64,000 nucleotides of DNA, taken from contig NZ_JAQQTF010000018.1 in the NCBI RefSeq assembly GCF_028561275.1, forward strand, positions 1 to 64,000, given 5' to 3'. Below the pieces are notes generated by a model. That model worked only from the letters and a program-made list of their open reading frames with translations, did no database searches and was not told where the DNA came from. Source of the DNA: Aureisphaera galaxeae. Its GTDB lineage: Bacteria > Bacteroidota > Bacteroidia > Flavobacteriales > Flavobacteriaceae. Shown here in pieces: positions 54,698 through 62,868 of this stretch. A program made the translations under genes and the position numbers. The stretch's first letter is position 1; the number at the start of each line of letters is the position of its first letter.

Positions 54698-55558
54698 TTA
54701 AAGAAGTGGAATATTAAAAACTCCAGAATTCACCGCGATCTGAGAATTATCCACCGGGTTTGTTGCAATAAATGAATAAGTAGCCCTTAGCACGTTAACG
54801 CCATTTTCTACCCCTACAGATTCTATAACCAAAGTACCGCTGGTTTCGTACTCTACCACTTCTTCCGCATTGATTATTTCAATAAACTCCATAGTATTGA
54901 ATGCACTACCGTTATTGAATCCATACGTCCCTTCTACCAAATTGTTTCGGTCTATGGTTAATCCTATTTCATAAGGAGTTTCATTGTACCTCCATTTTGT
55001 TTCAATAGAACTTCCACAGCAGCCACCTGTTGTGGCCGATTTGGTACTGTACCATGGTGTCCCGTCGATTGTAGCAGAAACCTCAAGGTTTTCTACCTGA
55101 GGCGTCACGATCGTATAAGGAATATTATAGGATCCAGATACAGTAATCGTTGGTGATGTAACATCGAATTCATCTTCATAAAGCAATCCGGAGAACTCCC
55201 CAGATATGGTCTGTGCCGACTCATTGATATCTAAAATAGTATAGGAGAATGTGTTATCTGTAAAAAACACAGCAGAACCGTAGGATAGCGGTGTTCCTCC
55301 CGTGAGATAATCGATCTGTCCGTAATTCCCCAGTCTATGGAAAGGTAACTCAATAGCTCGACCATCACTTGCCAAACCGATGGCTGTAAAGCTGTCTTCC
55401 GAACGTTGACCAATTACGGTAGCAATAGGCACATTTTCACCATCGACCGTGAGTGTAAAGCTGTTTTCTTCTACAGCCGAATTACTATCCCCATCGTCCT
55501 TATTACAGGAAACAAAAAGAACAGATAACATCATAAAAACCAATACGTTTTTCTTCAT
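54698..55558 (-). CDS. Lipoprotein of unknown function
   Basis: 286 residues. A lipoprotein signal peptide ends FVSC (Cys18), followed by an acidic Asn/Asp/Ser linker, the usual surface-lipoprotein start in Bacteroidota. The rest is predicted to be beta-rich, with two tandem halves that each start from a strand-forming 'TV(D/G)G..(V/W)' segment. A GGCCG turn around residue 180 carries adjacent cysteines. I do not recognise a family. It is alone, between two terminators. Confidence 0.75.
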   Translation of the reverse strand: MKKNVLVFMMLSVLFVSCNKDDGDSNSAVEENSFTLTVDGENVPIATVIGQRSEDSFTAIGLASDGRAIELPFHRLGNYGQIDYLTGGTPLSYGSAVFFTDNTFSYTILDINESAQTISGEFSGLLYEDEFDVTSPTITVSGSYNIPYTIVTPQVENLEVSATIDGTPWYSTKSATTGGCCGSSIETKWRYNETPYEIGLTIDRNNLVEGTYGFNNGSAFNTMEFIEIINAEEVVEYETSGTLVIESVGVENGVNVLRATYSFIATNPVDNSQIAVNSGVFNIPLL

Positions 55559-55573
55559 TATATAGGATTATTA

Positions 55574-55615
55574 AAAAAAGAAACATCAAACGAAGCGAGC
55601 CTCATTTGATGTTTT
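55574..55615 (-). terminator. Terminator of the rimP-nusA-infB operon
   Basis: AAACATCAAA (55581-55590) pairs with TTTGATGTTT (55605-55614) with a partly structured loop. An A run on the left gives a T run on the minus strand. Confidence 0.75.
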
Positions 55616-55638
55616 CTTAGGGTTATAAAAATAAATTC

Positions 55639-58359
55639 TTATAGTTTCTTCTTCACTGCAACTTCTTGGAATGCTTCTAGGATATCGCCTTCCTTGATAT
55701 CGTTGTAGTTCTTAATCTGCATACCGCAATCGTATCCTTTGGACACTTCCTTCACATCGTCCTTAAATCGCTTCAAGGAAGACAATTCCCCTGTGTATAC
55801 TACTACACCTTCACGGATAAGTCGGATACCGGAATTTCTAAAGATCTTACCATTGGTTACCATACATCCTGCAATGGTTCCAATTTTGGAGATCTTGAAG
55901 GTCTCACGGATTTCGGCAGTACCTGTAATCTCCTCTTTCATTTCTGGAGACAACATTCCTTCCATCGCATCTTTCAGGTCGTTGATAGCATCATAGATAA
56001 TGGAGTACATTCGGATATCGATTTCCTCCTTATCGGCTACCTGACGCGCATTCCCCATAGGACGTACGTTAAACCCGATTACGATCGCATCGGAAGCGGA
56101 TGCTAACAACACATCACTTTCGGTAATGGCACCCACTCCTTTATGGATGATATTCACTTGGATTTCTTCCGTAGAAAGTTTCAAGAAGGAATCTGTCAAT
56201 GCTTCTACAGATCCGTCCACATCCCCTTTCAGGATAATGTTCAACTCCTTGAAGTCTCCCAATGCAATACGACGTCCAATCTCGTCCAGTGTAATGTGAC
56301 GCTGTGTTCTCACACTCTGCTCACGCTGTAATTGGGTTCGCTTAGTGGCAATATCCTTGGCTTCACGTTCGTCCTCGAATACGTTGAACTTATCACCCGC
56401 TTGTGGTGCTCCGTCCAATCCAAGAATGGAAACCGGCGTAGAAGGCCCTGCCTCTTTTATTTTGTTACCACGCTCATCGTGCATGGCTTTTACTTTACCA
56501 CTGTGTTGACCAGCCAATACATAATCTCCGATCTTCAAGGTACCTCCTTGTACAAGGATGGTAGAAACATATCCACGTCCTTTGTCCAAGAATGCTTCCA
56601 CAACAGTACCATTGGCAACTTTATTAGGATTGGCTTGCAATTCCAATAATTCAGCTTCTAACAAGACTTTTTCCAAAAGTTCGTTCACCCCTTGTCCGGT
56701 TTTTGCCGAAATATCGTGGGATTGGATTTTTCCACCCCAATCTTCTACCAATAGATTCATGGCGGCTAAGCCTTCCTTAATCTTATCTGGATTTGCTGTG
56801 GGCTTGTCAATCTTATTAATAGCGAAAACGATAGGCACCCCTGCAGCTTGCGCGTGGGAGATGGCTTCTTTGGTCTGCGGCATGATATCATCATCTGCCG
56901 CAACCACGATAATCGCTAAATCGGTAACCTGTGCTCCACGGGCACGCATCGCGGTAAACGCTTCGTGACCCGGTGTATCCAAGAAAGCAATCTTCTGTCC
57001 GCTTTCTAGCGTTACCCCATAAGCTCCGATGTGCTGTGTAATACCTCCTGATTCCCCCGCGATCACATTCTCTTCACGAATGTAATCCAGTAGGGACGTT
57101 TTTCCGTGGTCTACGTGACCCATTACGGTAACAATCGGTGCTCTTGTCTCTAAATCTTCTGGATTGTCTTCAACCTCCTGAATCGCTTCTTCAATATCCG
57201 CAGTAACAAACTCCACAGAGAAGCCAAATTCATCGGACACGATACTTAAGGTCTCTGCATCCAAACGCTGGTTCATGGTCACCATCATCCCTAAGGACAT
57301 ACATGCCGAAATTACCTGCGTTACAGGAACATTCATCATGGTAGCCACCTCACTAACGGTAACAAACTCGGTTACCTTCAGGATTTTGCTTGCTGCATCC
57401 AACTGTGCCAGTTCCTCTTCGGTCTTCTGTCTGTGGATATCACGCTTTTCCCTACGGTACTTGGCCGCTTTACCTTTGGAAGATTTTCCTTGCAGCTTCT
57501 CTAAGGTTTCCCTTACCTGTTTTTGCACTTCTTCTTCGCTCGGCTCTTCTTTAGGAATATGGGTTCTCCCTTTTCCTTTTCCTCTGTTATCGCGATAATT
57601 GTTTCCTCCTTGAGATGGGCCTTTACTAATTCTTCGACGCTTGGTCTTCTTTTCGGCCTTTTGCTTATCGTCCTTTTTAGGATCTTTCTTTTTCTCTGGC
57701 TTCTTGAACTTGGAAAGGTCAATTTTGTTCCCTGTAAACTTGGGTCCATCCAGTTTTTTGTACTGGGTTTTTACCTTTTCCGGCTCCTTGGGTGCTTCGG
57801 GCTCTTCTTTCTTTGGCGCCTCCTCTTTCTTGGGTGCTTCTTCTTTCTTAGCAACCGGTTCCTTCTTCTTGGCGACCTCCTCCTTCTTCTTCTCTTCCTT
57901 CTTTTCCTCCTTAGGAGCCTCTTCCTTTTTCTCTTCTTTAACAGGAGCTTCTTCTACCTTCTCTTCGGGAGCAGCAGGTTCTTCTTTCACCTCTTCTTTC
58001 TTCGCCTTCGCACCTTCCAAATCGATTTTACCCACTTGCTTGGGTCCTTCCAGTTTGGCTTCGGCTTTAATTATGCGAGACTCGGACGATTGTTTTTCCT
58101 CCAACTCTTTTTCACGTGCCAAACGAAGCTCTTCCTTTTCCTTACGCTTCTCCTCACCAACTTCTTTGGAGGCAACCTTTTTGCTTTTGTCGGTTTGAAA
58201 TTCATCGAAAAGCACTTGGTATTCCACATCACTAATCTTGGTCGTAGGACGCGCCTCGATATCGTAACCATGTGTTGCTAAATGCTCCACGGCACGATCC
58301 AGTGAGATGTTGAACTCCCTTAGTACTTTACTAAGTCTCATTGTTTTTACTTCAGCCAT
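55639..58359 (-). CDS. infB: Translation initiation factor IF-2
   Basis: 906 residues. The N-terminal part (about 60-250) is an extremely Lys/Glu/Pro-rich, mostly unstructured region; the IF-2N helix motif is seen both at the start ([19 protein letters not shown]) and again before the G domain. The GTPase domain begins near residue 413 with GHVDHGKT, then DTPGHEAF and NKIDK. Domains II, III and C2 follow. It places initiator tRNA on the 30S subunit. Third gene of rimP-nusA-infB. Confidence 0.97.
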   Translation of the reverse strand: MAEVKTMRLSKVLREFNISLDRAVEHLATHGYDIEARPTTKISDVEYQVLFDEFQTDKSKKVASKEVGEEKRKEKEELRLAREKELEEKQSSESRIIKAEAKLEGPKQVGKIDLEGAKAKKEEVKEEPAAPEEKVEEAPVKEEKKEEAPKEEKKEEKKKEEVAKKKEPVAKKEEAPKKEEAPKKEEPEAPKEPEKVKTQYKKLDGPKFTGNKIDLSKFKKPEKKKDPKKDDKQKAEKKTKRRRISKGPSQGGNNYRDNRGKGKGRTHIPKEEPSEEEVQKQVRETLEKLQGKSSKGKAAKYRREKRDIHRQKTEEELAQLDAASKILKVTEFVTVSEVATMMNVPVTQVISACMSLGMMVTMNQRLDAETLSIVSDEFGFSVEFVTADIEEAIQEVEDNPEDLETRAPIVTVMGHVDHGKTSLLDYIREENVIAGESGGITQHIGAYGVTLESGQKIAFLDTPGHEAFTAMRARGAQVTDLAIIVVAADDDIMPQTKEAISHAQAAGVPIVFAINKIDKPTANPDKIKEGLAAMNLLVEDWGGKIQSHDISAKTGQGVNELLEKVLLEAELLELQANPNKVANGTVVEAFLDKGRGYVSTILVQGGTLKIGDYVLAGQHSGKVKAMHDERGNKIKEAGPSTPVSILGLDGAPQAGDKFNVFEDEREAKDIATKRTQLQREQSVRTQRHITLDEIGRRIALGDFKELNIILKGDVDGSVEALTDSFLKLSTEEIQVNIIHKGVGAITESDVLLASASDAIVIGFNVRPMGNARQVADKEEIDIRMYSIIYDAINDLKDAMEGMLSPEMKEEITGTAEIRETFKISKIGTIAGCMVTNGKIFRNSGIRLIREGVVVYTGELSSLKRFKDDVKEVSKGYDCGMQIKNYNDIKEGDILEAFQEVAVKKKL

Positions 58360-58418
58360 AAACTGCTTTCCTGTTATTCTTTTTTATAAATGAATCGTAA
58401 ATGTAGTCAAACTTTCGA

Positions 58419-59651
58419 CTACTCTTCAAATTCTTCCTTTAATATGTTGACCACTTCCTGAATGGTCTCTTCTTCTAGGTCGGTACCGTTCACCAAGAAA
58501 GAAATGTCTTTTTCCAATACACTCTTGGCAGTATCCAACCCAATTTTCTTGAATTCATTGATGATCCAGTCTTCGATCTCATCGCTAAATTCAGTTAATT
58601 CTACATCCTCTTCTGCTCCTTCTCGAAGCACATCTATCTCATATCCCGTTAGTTGCCCGGCCAAACGAATGTTATGACCTCCACGACCAATGGCCTTAGA
58701 CACCTCTTCCGGTTTTAGGATCACTTCCGCACGCTTGTTTTCATCATCAATATTAATAGATGTTACCTTAGCTGGGCTAAGCGCACGTGTAATGAAAAGG
58801 TTAAGGTTGTTGGTATAGTTGATCACATCGATGTTCTCATTACCCAATTCCCTAACGATTCCATGGATTCTCGAACCTTTCATCCCTACACAGGCTCCTA
58901 CCGGATCGATACGATCGTCATACGAATCTACCGCTACTTTCGCCTTCTCTCCAGGAATACGAACCACCTTCTTCACATTGATCAACCCGTCGAATACTTC
59001 TGGAATCTCCTGTTCGAACAATTTCTCCAAGAAGATAGGACTCGCACGGGACATGATAATAGCGGGTTTGTTCCCTTTAAGCTCTACGCTTTCAATAATT
59101 CCACGTACATTATCTCCTTTTCTGAAGAAATCTGATGGGATTTGTTTTTCCTTCGGAAGGATGATCTCATTCCCCTCATCATCCAACAAAATCACAGCTC
59201 TGTGACGAATGTGATGCACCTCAGCGGTGTAAATATCACCTTCCAACTCCTTGAACTGCTTATAGATATTTGTATTATCGTGTTCGTGTATTTTGGAAAT
59301 CAGGTTTTGACGCAAGGCCAAAATGGAACGACGTCCCAAGTCGATTAATTTTACTTCTTCCGAAACATCTTCTCCCACCTCAAAGTCGTCCTCAATCTTA
59401 CGCGCTTCGCTCAAGGAAATCTCCTCATTGGGATCCTCTACTTCACCATCGGCCACAACCACGCGGTTTCTCCAAATCTCCAAATCCCCTTTATCGGGGT
59501 TAATAATGATATCGAAATTGTCATCACTTCCATACTTCTTCTTGAGTGCATTTCTAAACACATCCTCCAGGATCGCCATAAGCGTAACCCTGTCTATCAT
59601 CTTGTCATCCTTGAACTCTGAAAATGATTCGATCAACGCTAAATTTTCCAT
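58419..59651 (-). CDS. nusA: Transcription termination/antitermination factor NusA
   Basis: 410 residues. N-terminal RNA-polymerase-binding domain (about 1-125), S1 domain (about 130-200; GDIYTAEVHHIRHRAVIL), and two KH domains (DPVGACVGMKGSRIHGIVREL and SKAIGRGGHNIRLAGQL) are all present. The extra acidic repeats of E. coli NusA are absent, as usual outside Proteobacteria. It tunes pausing and termination and may control its own operon through the leader hairpin at 60131-60160. Confidence 0.97.
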   Translation of the reverse strand: MENLALIESFSEFKDDKMIDRVTLMAILEDVFRNALKKKYGSDDNFDIIINPDKGDLEIWRNRVVVADGEVEDPNEEISLSEARKIEDDFEVGEDVSEEVKLIDLGRRSILALRQNLISKIHEHDNTNIYKQFKELEGDIYTAEVHHIRHRAVILLDDEGNEIILPKEKQIPSDFFRKGDNVRGIIESVELKGNKPAIIMSRASPIFLEKLFEQEIPEVFDGLINVKKVVRIPGEKAKVAVDSYDDRIDPVGACVGMKGSRIHGIVRELGNENIDVINYTNNLNLFITRALSPAKVTSINIDDENKRAEVILKPEEVSKAIGRGGHNIRLAGQLTGYEIDVLREGAEEDVELTEFSDEIEDWIINEFKKIGLDTAKSVLEKDISFLVNGTDLEEETIQEVVNILKEEFEE

Positions 59652-59662
59652 ATCATTCTAAA

Positions 59663-60121
59663 TTAAAATGTTACCATAACTTTTGCTTCTACAATATTTT
59701 CGTAAGGCACTATCGCCTCTTTCTGAACGGTTACTTTTCCTTTTCCTACGGGTTTGGGCTCGCGAGCCTTCCACTGCAGGGTGATATTCGCTTCGTCGGC
59801 ATTCACCAATTCTCCTTCTAAGGTTTCCTCGTCTGTCTTCACCTTGAGCTTACGCCCTACATTCTTCTTGTACTGTCGTACTTGTGAAAGGGGTTCAGAC
59901 ACTCCCGCAGAAAGGACTTCCAAAGAAAAATCCTCTTCCTCCCGATCTAAGTTATGCTCGATGGCACGACTCACGGCAATACAATCTTCAACCTTAACTC
60001 CTTGGTCCCCATCTATGATGACCCGTATCTGGTTTTCCGGTCTAAACTCTAGATCGATTAGAAACAAGGAAGGGTTTGCTTCCAGTACTTTTCCTAACAA
60101 TTCTCTTACTTTCTCCTGCAT
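59663..60121 (-). CDS. rimP: Ribosome maturation factor RimP
   Basis: 152 residues with the RimP fold: N-terminal alpha/beta domain (FLIDLEFRPENQIRVIIDGDQGVKVEDC) and C-terminal SH3-like domain (VLSAGVSEPLSQVRQYKKNVGRKLKV). It assists 30S assembly. First gene of the operon, 11 bases before nusA, with its ATG 14 bases after the T run of the leader terminator. Confidence 0.95.
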   Translation of the reverse strand: MQEKVRELLGKVLEANPSLFLIDLEFRPENQIRVIIDGDQGVKVEDCIAVSRAIEHNLDREEEDFSLEVLSAGVSEPLSQVRQYKKNVGRKLKVKTDEETLEGELVNADEANITLQWKAREPKPVGKGKVTVQKEAIVPYENIVEAKVMVTF

Positions 60122-60130
60122 CGATTTTGG

Positions 60131-60160
60131 CTATAAAAAGAGGGGACTTCCCGTCCCCTC
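60131..60160 (-). terminator. Leader terminator/attenuator before rimP
   Basis: On the minus strand GAGGGGAC, loop GGGAA, GTCCCCTC form a perfect 8-bp GC-rich stem (60140-60160) followed by TTTTTATAG. It lies between the -7 box at 60185 and the rimP ATG at 60121, and no leftward gene lies upstream to need a terminator. The position and the short, interrupted T run suit an attenuator acting on the rimP-nusA-infB transcript. Confidence 0.65.
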
Positions 60161-60184
60161 GCCGTATTGCTCTTAAATTCGGTG

Positions 60185-60192
60185 CAAATATA
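60185..60192 (-). promoter_or_regulatory. -7 box for rimP-nusA-infB
   Basis: Minus strand TATATTTG, a perfect TAnnTTTG, giving a transcript start near 60178 and a leader of about 57 bases. No well-spaced TTG. Confidence 0.5.
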
Positions 60193-60277
60193 CTATATTT
60201 TTCGAGATAATAAAAACCCATGCGCTCAATATTATTTTGTATTTTAATTGGGCTAATTCCTTCCAATATATGTACTT

Positions 60278-61099
60278 ATGAAACGCATCCTCGTCCCTAC
60301 CGATTTCTCTGTTCAGGCCGAAAATGCCTTAAAGGTAGCTGCGCAAATTGCTCGTAAAAATAACAGTGAAATTTATTTGGAGCATTCACTCAATTTACCC
60401 TCACACATTAACGATGCGGGGCCTGCTGCTGCACTTCCCGAAGCCATTTACTTTATCCGTCTAGCGGAAAAAGAGTTTGAGAAAATCCTTGAGCTACCGT
60501 ATCTAGAGGATTTAGACATTTACGAAGCCATTGGTCACGGAGAAATTTATGATGATGTAAAACAGACTGTTGAGGAAAAGGACATTGATCTCATCGTTAT
60601 GGGATCGCATGGATCGAGTGGCTTTAAGGAAATGTTCATTGGGAGCAATGCAGAGAAAGTAGTACGCACTTCGAAAATACCAGTTCTGGTCATTAAGAAT
60701 GAACACAAAAACTTTGAGGTAAAGGATTTTGTGTTTGCTACCGATTTTTCGGAAGAATGTAGACAGCCATTCGATAAGGCCCAAAAATTTGCGAAAGACG
60801 TGGGTGCAAAGCTACATCTCCTCTACATCAACACACCCAGTGGTTTCAAAACTACCACCGAGGCCAATGCCATGATGAATAACTTCATAAAAGGAATGGG
60901 CGTAGAAAACTATACGCTTAATATTTACAATGACACCTCGGTCGAAAAAGGCATCCTCGGTTTTGCCCGCGAAAACAATGCCCAGTTGGTAGGGATGAGC
61001 ACACATGGAAGAAAGGGGATTTCTCATTTCTTTAATGGCAGTATTAGTGAAGACTTGGTAAACCACGCCAAGATGCCTGTGATTACTTTCAAAATTTAA
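60278..61099 (+). CDS. Universal stress protein with two USP domains
   Basis: 273 residues. Two tandem Usp folds are seen at about 1-145 and 148-273. Each ends in an ATP-binding-type motif: GSHGSSGFKEMFIGSNAEKV in the first and STHGRKGISHFFNGSISEDL in the second. The protein starts MKRILVPTDFS, as usual. Such tandem USPs are cytoplasmic and induced by growth arrest or stress in other bacteria. Divergent from rimP; ends at a strong terminator. Confidence 0.93.
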   Translation: MKRILVPTDFSVQAENALKVAAQIARKNNSEIYLEHSLNLPSHINDAGPAAALPEAIYFIRLAEKEFEKILELPYLEDLDIYEAIGHGEIYDDVKQTVEEKDIDLIVMGSHGSSGFKEMFIGSNAEKVVRTSKIPVLVIKNEHKNFEVKDFVFATDFSEECRQPFDKAQKFAKDVGAKLHLLYINTPSGFKTTTEANAMMNNFIKGMGVENYTLNIYNDTSVEKGILGFARENNAQLVGMSTHGRKGISHFFNGSISEDLVNHAKMPVITFKI

Positions 61100-61140
61100 C
61101 TCTGGAGATAAAAAGGAATTCTTCAACATTATAAAAAACA

Positions 61141-61177
61141 AAAGGGAGTGCCCAAAAAATACACTCCCTTTTTTTAA
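61141..61177. terminator. Bidirectional terminator after the universal stress gene
   Basis: AAAGGGAGTG (61141-61150) pairs with CACTCCCTTT (61162-61171) around an 11-base loop. T runs follow on the plus strand, and TGTTTTTTAT follows on the minus strand. Confidence 0.85.
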
Positions 61178-61212
61178 TGCGCTCCTTGGGGAAATTCACC
61201 AATTCGCGACAT

Positions 61213-61301
61213 AAAATCCATTCCGTTTCCAAAAATTGGAACCTAAACCCCCATTTTGGTTCCCATGAGAAGAAAGAAGAAGAGGAAAGGAATGGAATTT
61301 T
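61213..61301. other. Second multi-helix domain of the candidate RNA
   Basis: TCCATTCC (61217-61224) pairs with GGAATGGA (61289-61296); after one bulged base AAAA (61213-61216) pairs with TTTT (61298-61301). Inside, TTCCAA (61227-61232) pairs with TTGGAA (61236-61241), while GGAACC (61238-61243) can instead pair with GGTTCC (61258-61263). These two inner hairpins exclude each other. Confidence 0.5.
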
Positions 61302-61321
61302 CCTTTTAAAGTTGCAACCCT

Positions 61322-61394
61322 TTAATCCTATCCAGCGATCATGTATTCACCCATGATCCCGGAACTCCCCTTGATCCGGCATGGATAGGATTAA
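61322..61394. other. Three-way-junction inverted repeats
   Basis: The outer stem TTAATCCTATCCA (61322-61334) and its complement (61382-61394) is a perfect 13 bp. Within it are GATCATG (61337-61343) with CATGATC (61352-61358), and CCGGA (61359-61363) with TCCGG (61375-61379). Junction strands are 2, 0 and 2 bases. All stems are perfect, so the element can fold as a compact three-way junction in either RNA strand, or as a DNA cruciform. Confidence 0.6.
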
Positions 61395-61546
61395 CTGTCT
61401 TCATAAACTCTTTGACCTACTTTTGCTCGATTAACAGTTGGGCTGAGGAGAATGCAAACCGGCCAAATCCTTCACAACAAACAAGGGTTGTAACGCAAAA
61501 TTTCAAAAAACTTAACCAACCTATCTATTAGGCTCTTTGTCTGGAA

Positions 61547-61576
61547 CAAAGGAAGTGCAAATGCTTCCACTGGCAA
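61547..61576 (-). promoter_or_regulatory. Putative regulated promoter of the structured RNA
   Basis: Minus strand TTG (61574-61576), a 19-base spacer, then TTCCTTTG (61547-61554), one mismatch from TAnnTTTG. The imperfect palindrome GGAAG...CTTCC (61551-61568) lies in the spacer. The repeat array at 61587-61640 is directly upstream, where an activator would bind. Confidence 0.4.
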
Positions 61577-61586
61577 TCCTAAATAC

Positions 61587-61640
61587 GGTTAACGGTCTTT
61601 TATATTCCATTAACGGTCGTTATTTTCACTAAACGGTAAA
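61587..61640 (-). promoter_or_regulatory. LytTR-like direct-repeat array A
   Basis: On the minus strand ACCGTTTAG, ACCGTTAAT and ACCGTTAAC occur in order, their ACCG cores 20 and 21 bp apart. They resemble the 9-bp direct repeats with 12-13 bp gaps bound by LytTR-domain regulators (AlgR-type ACCGTT). The nearest core is 46 bp from the -7 box at 61547. The array begins just after the CAP gene stop. Confidence 0.5.
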
Positions 61641-61648
61641 TTGGGTTG

Positions 61649-62137
61649 TTATCGATAAAATAATTGGGTCATGTATTGCCTTCCTCCGTCATCGGCCACA
61701 ACTCCAATTCCGCAATGCGTATAATTCCCTTCCAACACAATTTTATGGGCAGGACTATTGGACCACGCCACCACAACATCACTGGCCCTTTGATAACCAA
61801 AGGCCACATTTTCTCCTACACTTTCGGCTCCTGCATTCTTTAATGCCCTTGTGCGATCGACAAAACCATAGTGGCTTATTCTTCCATCGGTACGCATATG
61901 CATACTATGTTGAATGGCCAAAGAAGTGGCGGCGTTGTCGTCCAAATACAATTCGTTCAATCCCTTTTCCCGCCTGTAAGCATTTACGGCCTCCCATAGG
62001 GCCATAGCAAATTCTGAATGGTTTTCTTCTAACACTGAAAAGTGAATTTCCACCGTTCCAGTTTCTGTCAATTCTTCTTTAGAACAAGAAGCACATAACA
62101 TACCAATAATCATCAACAAATAACTCAGCTTTTTCAT
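61649..62137 (-). CDS. CAP (SCP/PR-1) domain lipoprotein
   Basis: 162 residues from the ATG at 62137, which starts the signal peptide directly (MKKLSYLLMIIGMLCASC, Cys18 lipidated). An ATG at 62158 would add seven residues but would lie at the expected transcript start. The CAP domain (about 35-162) shows HSMHMRTDGRISHYGF, GENVAFGYQ, SPAHKIVLEGNYTHCGIGV and a final MTQLFYR. Bacterial CAP proteins are extracytoplasmic and of varied or unknown activity; a sterol, lipid or protease role cannot be assigned. Flanked on both sides by similar repeat arrays. Confidence 0.9.
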   Translation of the reverse strand: MKKLSYLLMIIGMLCASCSKEELTETGTVEIHFSVLEENHSEFAMALWEAVNAYRREKGLNELYLDDNAATSLAIQHSMHMRTDGRISHYGFVDRTRALKNAGAESVGENVAFGYQRASDVVVAWSNSPAHKIVLEGNYTHCGIGVVADDGGRQYMTQLFYR

Positions 62138-62160
62138 CTTTAGGGGTTTAGTATTCATGA

Positions 62161-62168
62161 CAAAGCAA
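62161..62168 (-). promoter_or_regulatory. Putative regulated -7 box of the CAP lipoprotein gene
   Basis: Minus strand TTGCTTTG, one mismatch from TAnnTTTG at the same position as in the RNA promoter at 61547. A TTG at 62184-62186 gives a spacer of only 15 bases. Array B lies 46 bp upstream. Confidence 0.4.
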
Positions 62169-62203
62169 GAGCTAAACGCCTAACAATGAATGCGTTATTT
62201 GTT

Positions 62204-62253
62204 CTTCGGTCGTAATCTGAAATTAACGGTCATTATTACCATTTATCGGTTTT
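62204..62253 (-). promoter_or_regulatory. LytTR-like direct-repeat array B
   Basis: Minus strand ACCGATAAA, ACCGTTAAT and ACCGAAGAA have ACCG cores exactly 20 bp apart (plus-strand CGGT at 62207, 62227, 62247). The middle copy GACCGTTAAT is identical to the middle copy of array A. The remaining bases between 62138 and 62438 (about 300) hold the -7 box and AT-rich sequence with nothing else recognised. Confidence 0.5.
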
Positions 62254-62438
62254 CGGGGTGATTTGGTCGATTAATTTTGTTTTCCACTTTCGAAAATGCC
62301 CGAAAGGCCCCGTATTCACTGAGTTTATAAAAATTTTAACACATTGATAACCATTTCATTAGTAACAAATTTGAAAAACCATCGTCATTTTGGCATACAA
62401 CTTGATTTACACTAATCGAACCAATACCAAAATGTGTT

Positions 62439-62711
62439 ATGAGAAGCCAACTAAATGACAATCCGTTCAGAATGCAATTGCAACTTGAAGGTCAGTTTAA
62501 GCTTGCACAGGAAATGAAAAATGAAGGTGCCTATAGTGCCGACGAATACCACAGATTGGTGGGTTATTTAACCCGGGACTTTATTTTGCTTCAAAATACA
62601 GAACCCGATGTGGCCATGCGATGGGATTTTAGTAACGATCCACTTGGAAAAGTCATGATGGAATTGACGTTGGAAGCCATGAAAAATCAGAATATCGAGA
62701 ATTTAGGATAA
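62439..62711 (+). CDS. Small hypothetical protein
   Basis: 90 residues, no signal peptide, no membrane helix, rich in Gln/Glu/Leu/Met and probably mostly helical. No family recognised. It opens MRSQLNDNPFRMQLQLEGQF and ends KVMMELTLEAMKNQNIENLG. Evidence that it is real: good length for its position, its own downstream terminator and no competing frame. Its promoter is not clear. Likely cytoplasmic. Confidence 0.65.
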   Translation: MRSQLNDNPFRMQLQLEGQFKLAQEMKNEGAYSADEYHRLVGYLTRDFILLQNTEPDVAMRWDFSNDPLGKVMMELTLEAMKNQNIENLG

Positions 62712-62737
62712 ATCAAAGTTTAGTTTAGTTTTTAGTT

Positions 62738-62767
62738 AAAAAATGGTTCCTTCGGGGGCCATTTTTT
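62738..62767 (+). terminator. Terminator after the small hypothetical gene
   Basis: AAAAAATGGTTCC pairs with GGGGCCATTTTTT (two G-T wobbles) around a TTCG tetraloop (62751-62754), ending in six Ts. Confidence 0.85.
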
Positions 62768-62868
62768 CGTTATGTGAAGTACGGGAAACCTTTCCATTCC
62801 AAAAATTCATGCGTTACATACCGTAGGTTTTAATTACTTTTAGGGATTCCAAAAAAGAACCTACTGCC

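Larger units (their letters stand above)
61130..61541 (-). ncRNA. Candidate structured non-coding RNA (extent approximate)
   Basis: The 549 bases between the universal stress gene and the CAP lipoprotein gene hold no convincing ORF on either strand (the longest frame seen here on the minus strand is about 21 codons) but dense complementarity. From a weak promoter at 61547-61576, leftward transcription would run about 410 bases to the hairpin at 61141-61171, followed by TGTTTTTTAT. Inside lie a three-way junction (61322-61394) and a second multi-helix domain (61213-61301). The promoter and repeats support the minus strand. I know of no matching named RNA. Alternatives are a dispersed repeat or a DNA-level cruciform element. 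Confidence 0.45.

Noticed and set aside
57523-58281. Long plus-strand frame of about 250 codons opposite infB, rich in Phe and Leu
   Set aside because: It is the complement of the Lys/Glu-rich N-terminal region of IF-2; composition and lack of any motif show a shadow.
60269-60280. Three-codon ATG TAC TTA TGA frame overlapping the universal stress start
   Set aside because: Too short to be a meaningful leader peptide; it is produced by chance next to the true ATG at 60278.
61130-61541. Short ORFs (14-21 codons) on the minus strand of the structured interval
   Set aside because: Too short, no ribosome-site or family support, and they run across the perfect stems; structure explains the sequence better.
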